64,000 nucleotides of DNA from Pelagibacterium sp. (GTDB taxonomy: Bacteria; Pseudomonadota; Alphaproteobacteria; Rhizobiales; Devosiaceae). This document shows positions 60,823 through 64,000 of the stretch, piece after piece. The position numbers and the translations under genes are program-made. The notes beneath the pieces were generated by a model that was not told the DNA's origin, did not search any database, and worked only from the letters and a program-made list of their open reading frames with translations. The stretch is from assembly GCA_002723255.1 (NCBI GenBank), contig PBNW01000056.1, positions 21,508-85,507 of the forward strand, given 5' to 3'. Position 1 is the first letter of the stretch; each line of letters opens with the position of its first letter.

Positions 60823-61956
60823 ATGCCAATATGGCGATCCATTTTCATAGGAGCGGGTCCGCCCGCGTCGAGCTTGCATTCAGTGTGGCGTTTTTTGCGG
60901 ATTCCTGCCAGTGCAGCCCTTTTGGCCGCCATGCTTCTGGGTGGCCAGCAGACGGCGTTTGCCCAGCAGGCCGAAGCTGAAACCGAAGCCAGCGCACCGT
61001 TCACCATTTCCACGCTCGAAACGGTTCGAACCCGGGGCTACGTCATTTGCGCGGCGACAAACCCGCTGCCCGGCTTTGCGCAGGTCAGTCCCGAAGGCCT
61101 CTGGTCGGGGTTCGATGTCGATCTGTGCCGGGCCATTGCTGCGGCAGTCTTTGGTGATCCCTCCCGTGTCGAATTTCGTCCGCTTTCCGGGCAGAGCCGT
61201 TTTGCCCATCTCTTGATGGGAGAGGTCGATCTTGTCGTGAGAAATTCGCCCTGGACGATGGCCCGCGACACCCAGTACGGCGCGACCTATGTCACCACTT
61301 CGTTTTTCGACGGTCAGGCCTTTATGGTTCCCGACCGCCTGGGCGTGGTGTCCGCCTATGAACTTGAGGACGTAACGATCTGCGTGACATCGAATTCCGA
61401 CGCGTCGCGCCGTCTCGACGAGTTCTTTTTCTTCAACCAGCTGGCCTATGAAGAGCTGCTCTACGAAGATCGCGAGGATCTCGCTGTCGCCTATCGCGCC
61501 GGGGAATGCGATGCCGTCACCGGCGCGGCCAGTTGGCTGCAGGCCATTCGCCGCACGATGCCCGATCCGGGCTCCAATTCCATCCTTCCCGAACGCTTGA
61601 GCAAGGAACCTTACGGGCCGGTGGTGCGCAGCAACGATCCCCAATGGGAAGCCATTGTCCGCCGCACGCTCTACGCGCTCATCAATGCCGAAGAGTATGG
61701 GGTCACCTCCATAAATATCGAATCGATGATGTCGGCACGCACGCCCGCGATACGGCGTCTTCTCGGTGCGGAAGAAGACGTGGGCAGCGACATCGGCTTG
61801 CGCCCGACCTGGATGCGCGATGTCATTGGCAGCGTTGGCAATTATGGCGAGATCTATGCCCGGCATTTCGGCGCCGTGGCCGGCGCCCAGCTTTTGCGCG
61901 GCCAGAACGCGCTTTGGCTCAATGGCGGGCTGATGTACGCCCCGCCCGTTTACTGA
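60823..61956 (+). CDS. AapJ-like amino-acid binding protein (paralogue)
   Basis: About 378 aa from ATG 60823; a GTG at 60883 would give a compact signal peptide (WRFLRIPASAALLAAMLLGG...AFA), so the start is uncertain. The mature protein follows AapJ closely in order (VRTRGYVICAATNPLPGFAQVSPEGLWSGFDVDLCRAIAAAVFGD, NSPWTMARDTQYGATYVTTSFFDGQAFMV, NALWLNGGLMYAPPVY) but many binding-cleft residues differ. It probably gives the AapQMP channel another ligand specificity or a regulatory sensor. It lies 134 bases downstream of aapP on the same strand. Confidence 0.85.
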   Translation: MPIWRSIFIGAGPPASSLHSVWRFLRIPASAALLAAMLLGGQQTAFAQQAEAETEASAPFTISTLETVRTRGYVICAATNPLPGFAQVSPEGLWSGFDVDLCRAIAAAVFGDPSRVEFRPLSGQSRFAHLLMGEVDLVVRNSPWTMARDTQYGATYVTTSFFDGQAFMVPDRLGVVSAYELEDVTICVTSNSDASRRLDEFFFFNQLAYEELLYEDREDLAVAYRAGECDAVTGAASWLQAIRRTMPDPGSNSILPERLSKEPYGPVVRSNDPQWEAIVRRTLYALINAEEYGVTSINIESMMSARTPAIRRLLGAEEDVGSDIGLRPTWMRDVIGSVGNYGEIYARHFGAVAGAQLLRGQNALWLNGGLMYAPPVY

Positions 61957-61965
61957 AGCCAGGCG

Positions 61966-63405
61966 TCACAAAATCGGCGAAAACAGCCTTGCACCCTGAC
62001 AGAGCAGGCGAAACGGATAGCTCCGCCGCTGCAGATTGCGTTCGGTCGTGAGATAGGATCCCTCGAAATCGGTATCGAGCATCGCCGCGACCCTGGCGAT
62101 CATGTCACTGTCGGTGAACCACAGCGTTGCCTCGAAATTGATGTTGAAGGACCGGTAGTCGAAATTGACGGTGCCGACACCGGCGATCTGGTCGTCGCAC
62201 AGGATCACCTTCTGGTGCAGAAATCCCTTTTCATAGCGATGCACCTTGATGCCGTGCAGCACCATCTGGTCGGCATGGGCGTAGCTGGCCAGCCACACGA
62301 TCAGATGATCTGGCTTGCGCGGCAACAGGATGCGCACATCGACCCCGCGTAGCGAAGCGGCATAGAGCGCTGTCTGGACTTCGATGCCCGGAACGAAATA
62401 GGGACTGACAATCCACAGTCGTTCGCGAGCCCTTGAAATCACTTCGGTAAACGCAATGGCGCAGTCCTCGAGCTTGTCGGCCGGACCGGTGGGCATCACC
62501 AGGATCGGCTGGTTGCCGGGCGTCGGTATGGTGTCGGGATAGCGGGCCGGCAATTCTTCGCCTGTGGCCCAGTGCCAGTCCTCTCGGAACATCAGTGCGA
62601 AGGCCAGCGCGGCCGGTCCGGTCACATGAACATGGGTGTCGCGCCAGCGTCCGAGCTTGGGGTTCTTGCCCAGATACTCGTCGCCGACGTTGTGCCCGCC
62701 CACCCAGGATTCGACCCCATCGACAACAACGTTCTTGCGGTGATTGCGGTAATTGATGCGCGTCAGGCCATAGAGCCGCAGGAACGGGTGGCGATGATTG
62801 AAGCCCGTGATCTTGACGCCATGGCTCTTGAGCCGTTCTTTGTAGCTGCGGGGCAGGGCATGACTGCCCGCGTCGTCGTACAGAACATAGACCTGCACCC
62901 CCGCATCGGCCCGCTCGATCAGCGCATCGGCGAACCTTCGGCCCAGATCGTCATCGCGAATGATATAGAACTGGACCAGCACATAGTCCCTGGCCCGCGA
63001 AATCCCGTCGATGATCGAAGCAAACGTATCCTCGCCATCGATCAGCAGCGAGGCCGAATTGCCGTACAGGAACGGCAGTTCGGCAACCTTGCGCAGCACC
63101 GGCCAGTGATCGTTTGTCTTCTTGTCCACGATCCGCAGATCTTCCGATCGCGCCAGACGCCAGGTGCGGCCGGAATGGATCTGGGATTCGGCATAATCGT
63201 CGAACAGTTTCCAGCCGAACAGCAGATAGATGATCGTGGTGGGGAAGGGCAGGATGAGCAGGGACAGCAGCCAGGCGATTGTGCCCTGCGATGTGCGCGA
63301 GTTCATGATCTCGCGCACTGAACAAACGAACGCCAGAAGATAGTTGGCCAGATAGAGCGTAGCCAGAAAGCTGAAATTGTCGGCTATCGCCCTGACCAGA
63401 TCCAC
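61966..63405 (-). CDS. cls: Cardiolipin synthase (phospholipase D family)
   Basis: 479 aa inner-membrane enzyme condensing two phosphatidylglycerols to cardiolipin. Two N-terminal helices (about 5-60), then two HKD motifs: YRNHRKNVVVDGVESWVGGHNVGDEY and FLHQKVILCDDQIAGVGTVNFDYRS, each with H-x-K-x4-D followed by the GxxN-type serine/asparagine turn. The GTG start is 11 bases after the stop of the cysteine-synthase gene. Convergent with the AapJ paralogue, 9 bases apart. Confidence 0.93.
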   Translation of the reverse strand: MDLVRAIADNFSFLATLYLANYLLAFVCSVREIMNSRTSQGTIAWLLSLLILPFPTTIIYLLFGWKLFDDYAESQIHSGRTWRLARSEDLRIVDKKTNDHWPVLRKVAELPFLYGNSASLLIDGEDTFASIIDGISRARDYVLVQFYIIRDDDLGRRFADALIERADAGVQVYVLYDDAGSHALPRSYKERLKSHGVKITGFNHRHPFLRLYGLTRINYRNHRKNVVVDGVESWVGGHNVGDEYLGKNPKLGRWRDTHVHVTGPAALAFALMFREDWHWATGEELPARYPDTIPTPGNQPILVMPTGPADKLEDCAIAFTEVISRARERLWIVSPYFVPGIEVQTALYAASLRGVDVRILLPRKPDHLIVWLASYAHADQMVLHGIKVHRYEKGFLHQKVILCDDQIAGVGTVNFDYRSFNINFEATLWFTDSDMIARVAAMLDTDFEGSYLTTERNLQRRSYPFRLLCQGARLFSPIL

Positions 63406-63416
63406 GCAAAACCCGC

Positions 63417-64000
63417 CTAGCTATCGGCCTCCAGCACCGAATTGATGTCAACCGTGGGTCCGGCCTCCAGCCAATCTGGCACCGGCAGTTCCTTGGAGCG
63501 CAGGAAGGCCGGATTGAACAGTTTCGACTGATAGCGGCTGCCATAGTCGCAGAGTACGGTGACAATGGTTTTGCCCGGCCCAAGTTCCCTGGCAAGCCGC
63601 ACAGCGCCCGCGATATTGATCGCAGACGAGCCGCCAAGGCACAATCCCTCCTGGGCAATCAGGTCAAAGATATAGGGCAACGCTTCGCTGTCGGGGATCT
63701 GGTAGGCGTGATCCACGCTCAGCCCCTCAAGGTTTGCGGTAATGCGGCCCTGTCCGATTCCCTCGGTGATCGAGCCACCCGAGGATTTGAGCTCCCCGCT
63801 TGTGTAATAGCTGTAAAGCGCGGCCCCTTCGGGGTCGGCCAGCCCGATCTGGATATCCTTGTTGCGCTCCCTGAGCGCCATGGCGACCCCGCCGAGCGTG
63901 CCGCCCGAACCCACCGCGCAGATGAACCCGTCGACCTTGCCCTCGGTCTGGCTAAAGATTTCCGGTCCCGTGGTTTCGATATGGGCCTGCCGGTTGGCGA
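63417..64000 (-). CDS. cysK: Cysteine synthase (PLP-dependent), 3' part only
   Basis: The open frame continues past the window edge, so the N-terminus and the PLP lysine are missing. What is present reads AHIETTGPEIFSQTEGKVDGFICAVGSGGTLGG, the glycine-rich phosphate cup, then EGIGQGRITANLEGLSVDHAYQIPDSEALPYIFDLIAQEGLCLGGSSAINIAGAVRLARELGPGKTIVTVLCDYGSRYQSKLFN, all typical of O-acetylserine sulfhydrylase (CysK). Cystathionine beta-synthase-like enzymes share this region, so the symbol is likely but not certain. Confidence 0.75.
   Translation of the reverse strand, partial: ANRQAHIETTGPEIFSQTEGKVDGFICAVGSGGTLGGVAMALRERNKDIQIGLADPEGAALYSYYTSGELKSSGGSITEGIGQGRITANLEGLSVDHAYQIPDSEALPYIFDLIAQEGLCLGGSSAINIAGAVRLARELGPGKTIVTVLCDYGSRYQSKLFNPAFLRSKELPVPDWLEAGPTVDINSVLEADS

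Overview
The window looks like a chromosomal segment of a GC-rich alphaproteobacterium of the order Hyphomicrobiales, probably Devosiaceae-like (Devosia/Pelagibacterium type). This rests on gene order and family content: rplM-rpsI, an alaC-hom-glpX-recJ block, a double cold-shock-domain protein beside a DUF192 protein, an NDUFS4-type complex I protein, an aap-type general amino-acid transporter, and a TGA-N9-TCA iron-responsive operator. No database search was possible, so the genus is an inference. I see no prophage, insertion sequence or CRISPR array.

Layout. 1-2733: siderophore ABC transporter (two permeases, one ATPase). 2737-5182: phosphotransferase, secreted SH3/crystallin-fold protein, tRNA-Pro(GGG). 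5302-13236: exopolysaccharide locus, with a polymerase/ligase, initiating glycosyltransferase, GT4 glycosyltransferase and Wza-like exporter on the minus strand, divergent from a Wzz/Wzc-like protein and a polysaccharide deacetylase. 13240-17590: DUF2842 protein, ctaA, rplM-rpsI, yadGH-type exporter. 17596-27078: MGT-type glycosyltransferase, argC, alaC-like aminotransferase, hom, glpX, TM2 protein, lipoprotein, recJ. 27205-33431: cfa, then an iron-siderophore ABC operon with two binding proteins behind an IRO-like operator. 33462-42198: SDR, M20 peptidase, EAL protein, two tRNA-Glu, M15-type peptidase, gloA, cold-shock protein, DUF192, UspA, tRNA-Arg, RhlE-type helicase. 42338-51205: two adjacent carbohydrate transcription units (binding protein, two permeases, ATPase, two TIM-barrel isomerase/epimerase-family proteins, two Gfo/Idh/MocA oxidoreductases), each with its own kind of LacI-type operator. 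51263-54042: DUF4394 protein divergent from an ECF sigma/anti-sigma pair, complex I protein, tRNA-Pro(TGG). 54181-64000: PAP2 phosphatase, metC, aapJQMP plus a second aapJ paralogue, cardiolipin synthase, and the 3' part of a cysteine synthase.

Most interesting signals. (1) The carbohydrate locus has two oxidoreductase/isomerase-type pairs but no glycosidase or kinase, which suggests oxidative (3-keto-glycoside-like) processing of an imported sugar. (2) Three phased copies of a TGTAATCGATTACA-like operator lie over its promoter. (3) The same bipartite motif, GCATCY-N17-GTAGAG, lies upstream of both the ECF sigma gene and the divergent DUF4394 gene, so the pair looks like an autoregulated regulon. 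(4) An HTH-like domain is fused to homoserine dehydrogenase, with a 14-bp inverted repeat at its start codon. (5) A palindromic, MITE-like repeat supplies the stop codon of three unrelated genes. (6) GlpX and the Wzc-like protein have altered catalytic motifs.
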